Assembly: GCF_003985155.1 (NCBI RefSeq)
Contig: NZ_ML133689.1
Location: 428,890-492,889 of the forward strand
Direction of reading: 5' to 3'
From: Rhizobium vallis
GTDB taxonomy: Bacteria > Pseudomonadota > Alphaproteobacteria > Rhizobiales > Rhizobiaceae
Length of the DNA stretch: 64,000 bases
Shown here: positions 47,408-56,716 of the stretch, in pieces
How the letters are laid out: each line of letters starts with the position of its first letter
Position numbering within the stretch: position 1 is the stretch's first letter
The notes under the pieces: generated by a model
Told to the model about the DNA's origin: nothing
The model's input: only the letters and a program-made list of their open reading frames with translations
Databases searched by the model: none
Translations under genes and position numbers: made by a program

Positions 47408-48292
47408 CTACTGCCTGAGCTTGTGCTCGTCCACCTTCAGCGCATCGGCAAGGCGTGCTTTGGCCGAACCCGGCTGGAGCGGCTTTTGCTGGCTCTCGTG
47501 CGGAGCCCATCCCGAGACATAGATGATCGAGAAGGTCGCGCGGATGCGTCCGTCCGGATCGGAATAACGTTCGGCATAAATCTCCGCAGCGCGCACGAAA
47601 AAGGCGCGCGTCAGCGGCATGCGGCCACGGGCTGCTAGTGGGTTGCTCATGCCCATCGCTCTCAGATCCCGCATCAGCGGAAAGAGCGAATCATAGCGTA
47701 CCGTGTAGTTCTCCGCGTCGATCACCGGCAGCGTGAAGCCGGCGCGCTGCATGAGGCTGCCGACATCACGCACGTCGGCGAAGGGAATGACGCGCGGGCT
47801 TGCGCCGCCGGTCATCTCGGCCTCGGCGGCCAGCAATACATCGCGCAGTTCCTGCAGCGTGCCGGCGCCGGGTATCGCCGCCAGGAACAGGCCATCCGGC
47901 TTCAGGGCGCGCCGGATCTGGATGAAAACACCCGGCGTATCATTGGTCAGATGCAGGCTGAGCGGCGCAAGGATGAGGTTGGTCGATTGCGGCTCGAGCG
48001 GCACGTCCTCGAGCGGCGCCACGATCAGGGTCTCGCCGGGTCCGGCATAGGCCTTCTCGCTTTCCACGCGGAACATCGTGCCGATCTTGCCGGTCGCCAT
48101 TGCAGCGCGGGCCGCAGCGCCGGTCGCGCCGTGCAGCTCGACGGCTGCGTCGAAGTGGCGCTCGACGACGCCAAGCCTTTCGGCCATTTCCTCCGCGGCG
48201 ATGTCGAGCAGGAAGGCGGCTTTCGGATCGTTATGAGCAAGCGCGCGATGGCGATGTGCGGCGATCAGGGCTCTATCGAAGATCGTTTCCAT
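47408..48292 (-). CDS. BioC/NDUFAF5-like SAM methyltransferase
   Basis: A 294-residue class I methyltransferase fold: FDRALIAAHRHRALAHNDPKAAFLLDIAAEEMAERL at the N-terminus, LILAPLSLHLTNDTPGVFIQIRRALKPDGLFLAAIPGAGTLQELRDVL in the middle, and the C-terminal FPLMRDLRAMGMSNPLAARGRMPLTR. This matches the alphaproteobacterial homologues of human NDUFAF5, an arginine hydroxylase/assembly factor of respiratory complex I. ATG 48292 or ATG 48304 may be the start. Motif I is degenerate, as in that family. Divergent from comF. Confidence 0.85.
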   Translation of the reverse strand: METIFDRALIAAHRHRALAHNDPKAAFLLDIAAEEMAERLGVVERHFDAAVELHGATGAAARAAMATGKIGTMFRVESEKAYAGPGETLIVAPLEDVPLEPQSTNLILAPLSLHLTNDTPGVFIQIRRALKPDGLFLAAIPGAGTLQELRDVLLAAEAEMTGGASPRVIPFADVRDVGSLMQRAGFTLPVIDAENYTVRYDSLFPLMRDLRAMGMSNPLAARGRMPLTRAFFVRAAEIYAERYSDPDGRIRATFSIIYVSGWAPHESQQKPLQPGSAKARLADALKVDEHKLRQ

Positions 48293-48369
48293 GGCGATTT
48301 CCATAGTCCCGCCTCGCTGAAGCGGCAAGGCGATTTTCCTTTCGGGGAGAACAGGCTAGTCTCGACGGC

Positions 48370-49146
48370 ATGAAATCGATCGATTTTGGCCAGCCGGCAG
48401 AGTTTCTGCGCGCGCATATCCTGCGGCCGTTTTCGGCCCTTGCGGATTTCCTCTATCCGCCAGCCTGTTCCGTCTGCGGCGTTTCCACAGGCGGCCATCG
48501 CGGCCTCTGCGCGAAATGCTGGTCCGGCATCCGATTCATCGAACGGCCCTATTGCGAGGTGCTCGGCATTCCTTTCTCGCACGATCTCGGCGCCGGCATC
48601 TTGAGTGCCGAGGCAATCGCCAATCCGCCGCCCTTCGACCGGCTCCGATCGGCGGCGACCCACGACCATGCGGTCCGCGATCTCGTCCATGGGCTCAAAT
48701 ATCGCGACCGGACCGATCTTGCGCCGATGATGGCAGCCTGGATGCTGCGCGCCTCCGATGGGACAGTCGAAAGCTGCGATGCGCTGATCCCGGTGCCGTT
48801 GCATCGCACCCGCATGCTGGCACGCAAGTTCAACCAGGCGGCCGAGCTAGCCCGCCATATGGCAAAGCTTTCGGGCAAGCCGCTGTCTGCCGGCAGCCTC
48901 ATCCGCGTCAAGCGCACCAGCCAGCAGGTCGGTCTTGGTGCGAAGGCGCGCGAAGACAATGTCAGGGGCGCTTTCGCGATTGCCAAGGGTTGCGAAAACG
49001 ATGTCTTCGGCAAGCGCATCGTGCTCATCGACGACGTCTATACGACAGGGGCTACGGTCGCCGCAGCAAGCCGGACGCTACGCAAGGCGGGGGCGGCGGA
49101 TATCACGGTTTTGACCTTTGCAAGGGCTCTTTCCGAGCCTATATGA
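48370..49146 (+). CDS. ComF-family phosphoribosyltransferase-like protein
   Basis: A 258-residue protein: an N-terminal four-cysteine zinc module (CSVCGVSTGGHRGLCAKCW, residues 36-54), LKYRDRTDLAPMMAAWM, and a C-terminal PRTase-like domain with IPVPLHRTRMLARKFNQAAELAR and the PRPP motif IVLIDDVYTTGATV. Named after Bacillus ComFC, used in DNA uptake; in non-competent bacteria the role is unclear. The stop codon overlaps an in-frame ATG of the glutaredoxin gene, so comF-grxC-nitrilase-DUF1178 look like one operon. Confidence 0.9.
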   Translation: MKSIDFGQPAEFLRAHILRPFSALADFLYPPACSVCGVSTGGHRGLCAKCWSGIRFIERPYCEVLGIPFSHDLGAGILSAEAIANPPPFDRLRSAATHDHAVRDLVHGLKYRDRTDLAPMMAAWMLRASDGTVESCDALIPVPLHRTRMLARKFNQAAELARHMAKLSGKPLSAGSLIRVKRTSQQVGLGAKAREDNVRGAFAIAKGCENDVFGKRIVLIDDVYTTGATVAAASRTLRKAGAADITVLTFARALSEPI

Positions 49147-49178
49147 CAGAAAATACCCGGCATCCGTCTGGAGATATC

Positions 49179-49436
49179 ATGGTACCCGTCACGATCTATA
49201 CACGGCAGTTCTGCGGCTATTGCTCCCGCGCCAAGTCCCTTCTCGAAGAAAAGGGCGTCGAATATGTCGAGCACGACGCGACTTTCTCGCCGGATCTTCG
49301 CCAGGAGATGATCGGCAAGGCGAATGGGCGCACCACCTTCCCGCAGATCTTCATCGGCGCCGATCATGTCGGCGGCTGTGACGATCTTTTTGCGCTCGAT
49401 CGGGCCGGCAAGCTCGATCCGATGCTAGTGGCTTAA
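49179..49436 (+). CDS. grxC: glutaredoxin 3
   Basis: An 85-residue glutaredoxin: redox site TRQFCGYCSRAK, cis-proline segment RTTFPQIFIG and the glutathione-binding GGCDDLFALDRAGKLD. It reduces protein or mixed disulfides with glutathione in the cytosol. ATG 49179 has GGAG five bases upstream and gives the family length; ATG 49143 in frame would add 12 residues and overlap the comF stop. Confidence 0.95.
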   Translation: MVPVTIYTRQFCGYCSRAKSLLEEKGVEYVEHDATFSPDLRQEMIGKANGRTTFPQIFIGADHVGGCDDLFALDRAGKLDPMLVA

Positions 49437-49446
49437 GGAAAAACCG

Positions 49447-50304
49447 ATGAACTTCAAGGCCGCCGCCGTTCAGATGTGCTCCGGGGTTGATCCGGTGCGG
49501 AACGCCGCCGCCATGGCGCGGCTGGTGCGCGAGGCGGCCGCCCAGGGCGCGACCTATGTGCAGACGCCCGAAATGACCGGCATGCTGCAGCGCGACCGCG
49601 CAGCGGCGCGCGCCGTGCTTGCCGACGAGACGCATGATATCATCATCAAGACCGGCTCCGAACTCGCTGGGGAACTCGGCATCTACATGCATGTCGGCTC
49701 GACGGCGATTGCACTCGCCGACGGCAAGATCGCCAATCGCGGTTTCCTGTTTGGTCCCGACGGCCGGATTCTCAATCGCTACGACAAGATCCACATGTTC
49801 GACGTCGACCTCGACAATGGTGAGAGCTGGCGCGAAAGTTCCGCCTATACGGCCGGCTCGGAAGCGCGCGTCGTATCGCTGCCCTTTGCGGAAATGGGTT
49901 TTGCCATTTGCTACGATGTTCGGTTCCCGGCGCTCTTTCGCGCCCAGGCCGTCGCCGGCGCCGAGGTAATGACGGTTCCCGCCGCCTTCACCAGGCAGAC
50001 CGGCGAGGCGCATTGGGAAATCCTGCTGAGGGCACGGGCAATCGAGAATGGTGTCTTCGTCATCGCCGCCGCGCAGGCCGGCCGGCACGAGGACGGGCGC
50101 GAAACCTTCGGTCATTCGATGATCATCGATCCCTGGGGCACGGTGCTGGCCTCGGCCGGCGCCACTGGCGAGGCTGTTATCATCGCCGAAATCGATCGCG
50201 GCGCGGTCAAGGCCGCCCATGACAAGATCCCGAATCTCAGGAACGGTCGGGAATTCTCGGTCGAGAAGATCGCGGGGGCAGTCGCAGGAGGCGTCGCCGC
50301 TTGA
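49447..50304 (+). CDS. carbon-nitrogen hydrolase (nitrilase superfamily, Nit1-like)
   Basis: A 285-residue nitrilase-fold amidase with the Glu-Lys-Cys triad: glutamate in VQTPEMTGML, lysine in RYDKIHMFDVD, cysteine in GFAICYDVRFP. The sequence is of the Nit1/deaminated-glutathione amidase type, which repairs a side product of transaminases acting on glutathione; that fits its place next to grxC. ATG 49447, 10 bases behind grxC. The stop overlaps the TTG start of the DUF1178 gene. Confidence 0.9.
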   Translation: MNFKAAAVQMCSGVDPVRNAAAMARLVREAAAQGATYVQTPEMTGMLQRDRAAARAVLADETHDIIIKTGSELAGELGIYMHVGSTAIALADGKIANRGFLFGPDGRILNRYDKIHMFDVDLDNGESWRESSAYTAGSEARVVSLPFAEMGFAICYDVRFPALFRAQAVAGAEVMTVPAAFTRQTGEAHWEILLRARAIENGVFVIAAAQAGRHEDGRETFGHSMIIDPWGTVLASAGATGEAVIIAEIDRGAVKAAHDKIPNLRNGREFSVEKIAGAVAGGVAA

Positions 50305-50729
50305 TCCGCTATTCCCTCACCTGTGACAATGCCCATGAATTCGAAGGCTGGTTTTCGGAAAGCGCTGATTTCGACCGTCAGGTCGAGACCGGTTTCCTGA
50401 CGTGTCCCGTCTGCCATTCCGCCGCCATTTCCAAGCTCCTGATGGCGCCCTCGGTATCGACCGCGCGCAAGAAGGACGAGAGGCAGACACTGGCGATGGA
50501 TGCGATGCGCCGGGAGGCCGTGCAAAAGCTGAAAGAGGCCGTCGCGGCGGTCAAGGCCAATTCCGAGGATGTCGGCGCGAAGTTCCCCGAGGAAGCGCGC
50601 AAGATCCACTATGGTGAGGCGGACGCCCGCGGAATCATCGGCCAGGCAACGGTCGACGAGGCACAGGCGCTCGTGGAAGAGGGCATCGAAATCGCTGCTA
50701 TCCCTGTTTTGCCGGAAGACGTGAACTGA
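50301..50729 (+). CDS. DUF1178 zinc-ribbon-like protein
   Basis: A 142-residue protein of the DUF1178 family: N-terminal IRYSLTCDNAHEFEGWF and TGFLTCPVCHSAAISKLLMAPSV give a zinc-ribbon (one cysteine, then CPVC), followed by a long helical region with EEARKIHYGEADARGIIGQAT. Function unknown, alphaproteobacteria and others. It starts at TTG 50301, with a perfect AGGAGG nine bases upstream and a four-base overlap (TTGA) with the nitrilase gene. Confidence 0.9.
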   Translation: MIRYSLTCDNAHEFEGWFSESADFDRQVETGFLTCPVCHSAAISKLLMAPSVSTARKKDERQTLAMDAMRREAVQKLKEAVAAVKANSEDVGAKFPEEARKIHYGEADARGIIGQATVDEAQALVEEGIEIAAIPVLPEDVN

Positions 50730-50730
50730 G

Positions 50731-50913
50731 ATGCCGTCCGCGCGTCTGGCCTTTTACAATTTCGGTCTGCACGTCGCCCCCGCCGAAAGTGAAGCGGTCA
50801 AAGGCTTCGTTCTCCGCGAGCCCGCGAATTTCGAAGCCGCCGCGCGCGCCTGCGGTTTGATCGGACGCTCTGGTTATGCTGGTTATCCCGGCGCAAGGAG
50901 CTGGGGATTGTAG
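50731..50913 (+). pseudogene. truncated DUF3291-like gene remnant
   Basis: A 60-codon frame starting one base after the DUF1178 stop. Its product (LAFYNFGLHVAPAESEAVKGF, then LREPANFEAAARACGLIGRSGY) resembles the first third of DUF3291 proteins, which normally run to 130-180 residues, but it stops at ARSWGL-TAG and the following 20 bases reach the convergent ubiG. No continuation is visible in other frames. Either a 3'-deleted remnant or an unusually short protein; the family identification is from memory. Confidence 0.5.
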
Positions 50914-50933
50914 TCGGCTAATCGATGGCGAAT

Positions 50934-51680
50934 TTACGCCGGTCGCATCGCCAGCAGCATATAGTTCACGTCCATATCGCTGGACAGGTTCCATTGGTTC
51001 GACAACGGGTTGAAGAAGACGCCGGTGCGGTCGGTGATATCGAGGCCGCTTGCCGCGAGCGGCTTTTCCAGTTCTTCGGGACGTACCAGCTTTTCGTACT
51101 GATGCGTGCCGCGCGGCAGCCAGCGTAAAATGTTTTCGGCGGCAAAGATGGCGAGCGCCGCAGCCTTCATCGTGCGGTTGATGGTGGCGACAAAGATCAG
51201 GCCGCCGGGGCGGACCATTTTCGCGCAGGTCGTCATGAAGAACTCGACGTCGGCGACGTGTTCGACCACTTCCATGTTCAAGACGATATCGAAGGTCTCG
51301 CCGGCCTCGGCAAGCTCCTCGGCGGTGACGGCGCGATAGTCGACCGAAACGCCGGAGGCCTTCGCGTGGGTCGAGGCGATGCCGATATTCTTCTCGGACG
51401 GATCAGCGCCGACGACGGAGGCACCCATGCGGGCGACAGGCTCGGACAGGAGACCGCCGCCGCAGCCGATATCGAGCAGGCGCAGCCCCTCGAGCGGACG
51501 GGCGCTTTTCGGATCTCGGCCGAAATTCTCGCAGGCCTTGTCTCTTATATAGGCGAGACGGACGGGATTGAACTTGTGCAGCGGCTTGAACTTGCCGGTC
51601 GGGCTCCACCATTCCGCCGCCATCGCCGAGAAGCGGTCCACTTCGCCCTGGTCGATCGTGCTTCTGGCGGTTTCCGTCAT
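50934..51680 (-). CDS. ubiG: 3-demethylubiquinone-9 3-O-methyltransferase
   Basis: A 248-residue SAM methyltransferase performing both O-methylations of ubiquinone synthesis. The N-terminal [29 protein letters not shown], motif [15 protein letters not shown] and [15 protein letters not shown] with [12 protein letters not shown] are all UbiG hallmarks. ATG 51680 ([14 protein letters not shown]). Divergent from lysC across 296 bases. Confidence 0.96.
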   Translation of the reverse strand: MTETARSTIDQGEVDRFSAMAAEWWSPTGKFKPLHKFNPVRLAYIRDKACENFGRDPKSARPLEGLRLLDIGCGGGLLSEPVARMGASVVGADPSEKNIGIASTHAKASGVSVDYRAVTAEELAEAGETFDIVLNMEVVEHVADVEFFMTTCAKMVRPGGLIFVATINRTMKAAALAIFAAENILRWLPRGTHQYEKLVRPEELEKPLAASGLDITDRTGVFFNPLSNQWNLSSDMDVNYMLLAMRPA

Positions 51681-51976
51681 CGTCCTCTCCTTCGTTCGTG
51701 AGATGTGAAGTCGGACGATCGGGGGCATAAGTCAAGGGGCGCCGGTATCGGCGGACTGACGTGCGCGCCGACGCCCGACGATTGCTTTTATCGCGCGCTT
51801 GCCTCCCCGGGCCAAACTCGCTAAGAGACCCCGCAACTTGGGGCCTTCAGGGCCTGGGCTTTGAGAGCGGTTCCAGAAATTGGCAATCCGGCTCTTTTGC
51901 CAAGCGGTCCGCCCCAGAGCTTTCGTGATGCCGGGTCCGGGTTTCCGCACTCCGGCGCCAGTCGTGGTAGAGGCAT

Positions 51977-53251
51977 ATGGCACGCATCGTAATGAAATTC
52001 GGCGGCACGTCCGTCGCTGACCTGGACCGCATCAAGAACGTTGCCCGCCACGTGAAACGCGAAGTCGATGCCGGCCACGAGGTGGCGGTGGTCGTCTCGG
52101 CAATGTCCGGCAAGACCAATGAGCTGGTCGGCTGGGTGCAGGGCATGCCGAAGGTGATCGGCGCCAATTCCCCCTTTTTCGATGCGCGCGAATATGATGC
52201 CGTGGTTGCCTCCGGCGAGCAGGTGACCTCGGGACTGCTTGCGATCGCATTGCAGGCGATGGATATCAATGCGCGCTCCTGGCAGGGATGGCAGATCCCG
52301 ATCCGGACCGACAACGCCCATGGTGCCGCGCGCATCCTCGAGATCGACGGTTCCGACATCATCAAGCGGATGGGCGAGGGCCAGGTTGCCGTCATCGCCG
52401 GCTTCCAGGGCCTTGGCCCCGACAATCGCCTTGCGACGCTCGGGCGCGGCGGATCGGATACATCGGCTGTGGCCATCGCGGCAGCTGTCAAGGCGGATCG
52501 CTGCGATATCTATACCGATGTCGACGGTGTCTATACGACCGATCCGCGGATCGTGCCGCAGGCGCGCAGGCTGAAGAAGATCGCCTTCGAGGAAATGCTG
52601 GAAATGGCCTCGCTCGGCGCCAAGGTGCTGCAGGTGCGTTCGGTCGAGCTTGCCATGGTGCACAAGGTGCGTACCTTTGTGCGCTCGTCTTTCGAAGATC
52701 CCGATGCTCCGGGCATGGGCGATCTGTTGAACCCGCCCGGAACGCTGATTTGTGACGAGGATGAAATCGTGGAACAGGAAGTAGTCACCGGCATCGCCTA
52801 TGCCAAGGATGAGGCTCAGATCTCGCTTCGCCGTCTTGCCGACCGGCCGGGCGTCTCCGCCGCGATCTTCGGGCCGCTTGCCGAATCCCATATCAATGTC
52901 GACATGATCGTCCAGAATATTTCCGAGGACGGATCGAAGACCGACATGACCTTCACCGTGCCGTCGGGCGACGTCGAGAAGGCGATCAAGGTGCTCGGCG
53001 ACCATAAAGAGAAGATCGGCTACGATGTCGTGCAAAACGAATCGGGGCTGGTGAAAGTATCGGTCATCGGTATCGGCATGCGCAGCCATGCGGGCGTCGC
53101 TGCGACCGCGTTTCGTGCACTTGCCGAAAAAGGCATCAACATCAAGGCGATCACCACCTCCGAGATCAAGATTTCCATCCTGATCGATGGTCCCTATGCA
53201 GAACTCGCTGTCAGGACTTTGCATTCCTGCTACGGTCTGGATAAGAATTGA
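51977..53251 (+). CDS. lysC: aspartate kinase
   Basis: A 424-residue monofunctional aspartokinase, first enzyme for lysine, threonine and methionine. Kinase motif KFGGTSVADLDRIKNVA starts at residue 7, ATP-site LGRGGSDTSAVAIAAAV and DVDGVYTTDPRIVP follow; residues 270-424 form two ACT domains (ISLRRLADRPGVSAAIFG and VSVIGIGMRSHAGVAATAF) for feedback control. The 296-base upstream region contains a TTGGCAA/TTGCCAA inverted repeat (51880-51903); I do not recognise a lysine riboswitch there. It precedes ptsP. Confidence 0.96.
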   Translation: MARIVMKFGGTSVADLDRIKNVARHVKREVDAGHEVAVVVSAMSGKTNELVGWVQGMPKVIGANSPFFDAREYDAVVASGEQVTSGLLAIALQAMDINARSWQGWQIPIRTDNAHGAARILEIDGSDIIKRMGEGQVAVIAGFQGLGPDNRLATLGRGGSDTSAVAIAAAVKADRCDIYTDVDGVYTTDPRIVPQARRLKKIAFEEMLEMASLGAKVLQVRSVELAMVHKVRTFVRSSFEDPDAPGMGDLLNPPGTLICDEDEIVEQEVVTGIAYAKDEAQISLRRLADRPGVSAAIFGPLAESHINVDMIVQNISEDGSKTDMTFTVPSGDVEKAIKVLGDHKEKIGYDVVQNESGLVKVSVIGIGMRSHAGVAATAFRALAEKGINIKAITTSEIKISILIDGPYAELAVRTLHSCYGLDKN

Positions 53252-53340
53252 TTCCCAGCGGGCGGCCTGCCCCTTCAGGTTGAGGAGACGGAGGCGGGCC
53301 CGCCGGGACTGAGAGCGTTGTTTCGGGAGCTTGAGACGTC

Positions 53341-55608
53341 ATGAGAGACCTTTCCGGCGGTCCGCGCGTGCTGCTCAGGCGGCTGCGCGAGTTGATGGCA
53401 GAGCCGCTGGAGCCGCAGGATCGTCTTGACCGGATCGTCCGACAGATCGCCGGCAACATGGTGGCCGAGGTCTGCTCGGTCTATGTGTTGCGCGCCGACG
53501 GCGTGCTCGAACTCTACGCGACCGAGGGCCTCAACCGCGAGGCCGTCCATCTGGCGCAACTGAAGATGGGCCAGGGCCTCGTCGGCACGATCGCTGCTTC
53601 GGCCCAGCCGCTGAACCTTTCCGACGCGCAGTCGCATCCGGCCTTCCGCTACCTGCCGGAGACCGGCGAAGAAATCTACCATTCCTTCCTGGGTGTGCCG
53701 ATTCTGAGAACCGGGCGTTCGCTCGGCGTTCTCGTCGTGCAGAACAAGGCAAGCCGCAACTACCGCGAGGAGGAGCTCGAAGCACTCGAAACGACGGCGA
53801 TGGTGCTTGCCGAGATGATCGCCACCGGCGAGCTCAAGAAGATCACCAAGCCGGGCCTCGAACTCGACCTGACACGCTCGGTGACGATCGACGGCGATAC
53901 CTATAATGACGGCATTGGCCTCGGTTACGTCGTGCTGCACGAGCCGCGCATCGTGGTGACCAATCTGCTCAACGAGGATGCCGACAAGGAAATCCGGCGG
54001 CTGGCGGAAGCCTTGGGATCGCTGAGGATCTCGATCGACGACATGCTGTCGCGCCGCGACGTTTCGATGGAAGGCGAGCATCGCGAGGTGCTCGAAACCT
54101 ATCGCATGTTCGCGCATGACCAAGGTTGGGTGCGCAAGCTCGAGGAGGCGATCCGCAACGGCCTGACGGCGGAAGCGGCGGTCGAGAAGGTACAGAGCGA
54201 CACCAAGGCGCGGATGATGCGGTTGACCGACCCTTATCTGCGCGAGCGCATGCATGATTTCGAGGATCTGGCAAACCGGCTGCTCAGGCAGCTGACGGGT
54301 TATACCGGACGCACGACCGGTGAAGGTTTCCCCAGCGACGCGATCATCCTGGCGCGCGCCATGGGAGCGGCCGAACTGCTCGATTATCCCCGCTCAAATG
54401 TGCGCGGGTTGGTGTTGGAAGAAGGCGCGGTGACGAGCCACGTGGTGATCGTCGCGCGCGCCATGGGCATTCCCGTCATCGGCCAGGCGGCGGGTGTGGT
54501 GGCGCTCGCCGAGAACGGCGATGCTGTCATCATCGACGCCGACGAGGGGCATGTGCATCTTCGCCCGATGGCCGATCATCGGCGGTCCTACGAGGAAAAG
54601 GTCCGGTTCCGCGCCAGAAGGCAGGAGCAGTTCCGGGCGCTGCGCGCCCTCGAGCCGGTCACCAAGGACGGGCAGCGCATCTCGCTTATGATGAATGCAG
54701 GCCTGCTGGTCGATCTGCCGCAGCTTTCGGAATCGGGTGCGGAGGGCATCGGCCTCTTTCGCACCGAGCTGCAGTTCATGATCGCCTCCACCATGCCGAA
54801 GGCGGAGGAGCAGGAGCAGTTCTACCGCAATGTGATCAAACAGGCGGCGGGTCGTGTCGTCACCTTCCGTACGCTCGATATCGGCGGCGACAAGGTCGTG
54901 CCCTATTTCCGCGGCCACGAGGAAGAAAACCCCGCGCTCGGCTGGCGCGCCATCCGGCTGTCGCTCGACCGGCCGGGGCTGCTGCGAACCCAGCTGCGTG
55001 CGCTGCTGAAGGCATCCGCCGACACCGAGCTGAAACTGATGGTGCCGATGGTGACCGAGGTTTCCGAGCTGAAGATGGTGCGCGAGCTCTTGCAGAAGGA
55101 AGTGCAGCACCTCTCCCGTTTCGGCCACGGGCTGCCGCGCAAGCTGCAATTTGGGGCGATGCTTGAGGTGCCCGCACTGCTGTGGCAGCTCGACGAGCTG
55201 ATGGAAGCGGTCGATTTCGTCTCGGTCGGTTCGAACGACCTCTTCCAGTTCTCGATGGCCGTCGATCGCGGCAATGCACGGGTTTCGGACCGGTTCGATC
55301 CGCTCGGCAAGCCGTTTTTGCGCATTCTTCGCGATATCGTGCGTGGGGCGGACCGGAACAAGACACCGGTGACCCTCTGCGGCGAGCTTGCCGGCAAGCC
55401 GATCTCGGCGATGGCGCTGCTCGGCATCGGCTTCCGCTCGATTTCGATGTCGCCGGCCTCGATCGGACCCGTCAAGGCCATGCTGCTCGGGCTCGATGTC
55501 GGCGCGCTGACGAAGGCGATGGACGAGGTGCTGGACGATACCCACGCGACGGCGCCGATGCGCGAGGTGCTTGCCCGCTTCGCCGAGAGCCACAATATTC
55601 CCCTTTAG
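53341..55608 (+). CDS. ptsP: phosphoenolpyruvate-protein phosphotransferase, nitrogen PTS (EI-Ntr)
   Basis: A 755-residue enzyme I of the nitrogen-related PTS. An N-terminal GAF domain (residues 18-160, LEPQDRLDRIVRQIAGNMVAEVCSVY) is followed by the EI domains: the phospho-histidine H367 in EGAVTSHVVIVARAMGIPV, the PEP-binding GIGLFRTELQFM and the C-terminal FSVGSNDLFQFSMAVDRGN-like segment (VSVGSNDLFQF) and LCGELAGKP. It passes phosphate from PEP to NPr and EIIA-Ntr, a nitrogen/potassium regulatory route. Gene order lysC-ptsP-prfA is conserved in Rhizobiales. Confidence 0.95.
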   Translation: MRDLSGGPRVLLRRLRELMAEPLEPQDRLDRIVRQIAGNMVAEVCSVYVLRADGVLELYATEGLNREAVHLAQLKMGQGLVGTIAASAQPLNLSDAQSHPAFRYLPETGEEIYHSFLGVPILRTGRSLGVLVVQNKASRNYREEELEALETTAMVLAEMIATGELKKITKPGLELDLTRSVTIDGDTYNDGIGLGYVVLHEPRIVVTNLLNEDADKEIRRLAEALGSLRISIDDMLSRRDVSMEGEHREVLETYRMFAHDQGWVRKLEEAIRNGLTAEAAVEKVQSDTKARMMRLTDPYLRERMHDFEDLANRLLRQLTGYTGRTTGEGFPSDAIILARAMGAAELLDYPRSNVRGLVLEEGAVTSHVVIVARAMGIPVIGQAAGVVALAENGDAVIIDADEGHVHLRPMADHRRSYEEKVRFRARRQEQFRALRALEPVTKDGQRISLMMNAGLLVDLPQLSESGAEGIGLFRTELQFMIASTMPKAEEQEQFYRNVIKQAAGRVVTFRTLDIGGDKVVPYFRGHEEENPALGWRAIRLSLDRPGLLRTQLRALLKASADTELKLMVPMVTEVSELKMVRELLQKEVQHLSRFGHGLPRKLQFGAMLEVPALLWQLDELMEAVDFVSVGSNDLFQFSMAVDRGNARVSDRFDPLGKPFLRILRDIVRGADRNKTPVTLCGELAGKPISAMALLGIGFRSISMSPASIGPVKAMLLGLDVGALTKAMDEVLDDTHATAPMREVLARFAESHNIPL

Positions 55609-55636
55609 ACGGATATAAGAAGAATCGGAGTGAAGG

Positions 55637-56716
55637 GTGGCGAAGCTTCCCGTTGAAAAGATGCGCGATCTGGAACGCCGTTTCGGCGAGATCGAGGCGC
55701 GCATGTCGGCCGGTCCCGCCGCCGACGTCTATGTGAAGCTGGCATCCGAATATTCCGAGCTGCAGCCTGTCGTCACGAAGATCCGCGCCTATGAAAAGGT
55801 GGTCGCGGAGCTTGCCGATCTCGACGCGCTGCTCGAAGACAAATCGGTCGACCGTGAAATGCGCGATCTCGCCGAACTCGAGTTGCCCGAGGTGAAGGAA
55901 CGGATCGAGGTGCTGGAGCAGGAGATGCAGATCCTGCTTCTGCCGAAGGATGCGGCTGATGAAAAGAGCGCGATCCTCGAAATTCGCGCCGGCACGGGCG
56001 GCTCGGAAGCCGCACTATTCGCCGGCGATCTCTTTCGCATGTACGAGCGTTTCGCGGCCGAGAAGGGCTGGAAGGTGGAGGTTCTCTCGGCAAGCGAGGG
56101 CGAAGCGGGCGGTTACAAGGAAATCATCGCGACGATCACCGGCCGGGGCGTGTTCGCCAAGCTGAAATTCGAATCCGGCGTGCACCGCGTTCAGCGCGTT
56201 CCGGAAACCGAGGCGGGCGGGCGCATCCATACGTCGGCTGCGACAGTGGCGGTGCTGCCGGAGGCCGAGGAGATCGACATCGAGATCCGGTCGGAAGATA
56301 TCCGCATCGACACGATGCGCTCTTCGGGCGCCGGCGGCCAGCACGTCAACACGACGGATTCGGCCGTGCGCATCACCCACCTGCCGACCGGCATCGTCGT
56401 CACCAGCTCGGAAAAATCACAACACCAGAACCGCGCCAAGGCGATGCAGGTGCTGCGCTCCCGGCTTTATGACGCCGAGCGGCAGCGGGCTGACAGCGAG
56501 CGTTCGGCCGACCGCAAGAGCCAGGTCGGCTCCGGCGACCGCTCCGAGCGCATCCGCACCTATAATTTTCCGCAGGGTCGCGTGACGGACCACCGCATCA
56601 ATCTGACGCTCTACAAGCTGGACCGGATGATGGAAGGCGAGATCGAGGAAGTCGTCGACGCGCTGATGGCGGATTACCAGGCAAGCCAGCTGGCGCAGCT
56701 CGGCGAACAGCCGTGA
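55637..56716 (+). CDS. prfA: peptide chain release factor 1
   Basis: A 359-residue class I release factor recognising UAA and UAG. The GGQ motif is [20 protein letters not shown] and the codon-recognition segment [16 protein letters not shown] carries PxT as P-E-T. Start is GTG 55637 ([11 protein letters not shown]) with GGAG upstream. GTGA overlap with prmC at the end shows coupled translation with its own methylase. Confidence 0.96.
   Translation: MAKLPVEKMRDLERRFGEIEARMSAGPAADVYVKLASEYSELQPVVTKIRAYEKVVAELADLDALLEDKSVDREMRDLAELELPEVKERIEVLEQEMQILLLPKDAADEKSAILEIRAGTGGSEAALFAGDLFRMYERFAAEKGWKVEVLSASEGEAGGYKEIIATITGRGVFAKLKFESGVHRVQRVPETEAGGRIHTSAATVAVLPEAEEIDIEIRSEDIRIDTMRSSGAGGQHVNTTDSAVRITHLPTGIVVTSSEKSQHQNRAKAMQVLRSRLYDAERQRADSERSADRKSQVGSGDRSERIRTYNFPQGRVTDHRINLTLYKLDRMMEGEIEEVVDALMADYQASQLAQLGEQP

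Noticed and set aside
51681..51976. Possible lysine riboswitch upstream of lysC
   Set aside because: Only a TTGGCAA/TTGCCAA inverted repeat is evident; the conserved L-box core is not recognisable.
51732..51983. 83-codon minus-strand frame between ubiG and lysC
   Set aside because: Overlaps the lysC start, has no Shine-Dalgarno sequence and an unstructured composition; the interval is better explained as a divergent promoter region.
54394..55704. Minus-strand frame of 436 codons opposite ptsP
   Set aside because: Shadow frame in a high-GC gene; ptsP is intact on the plus strand.
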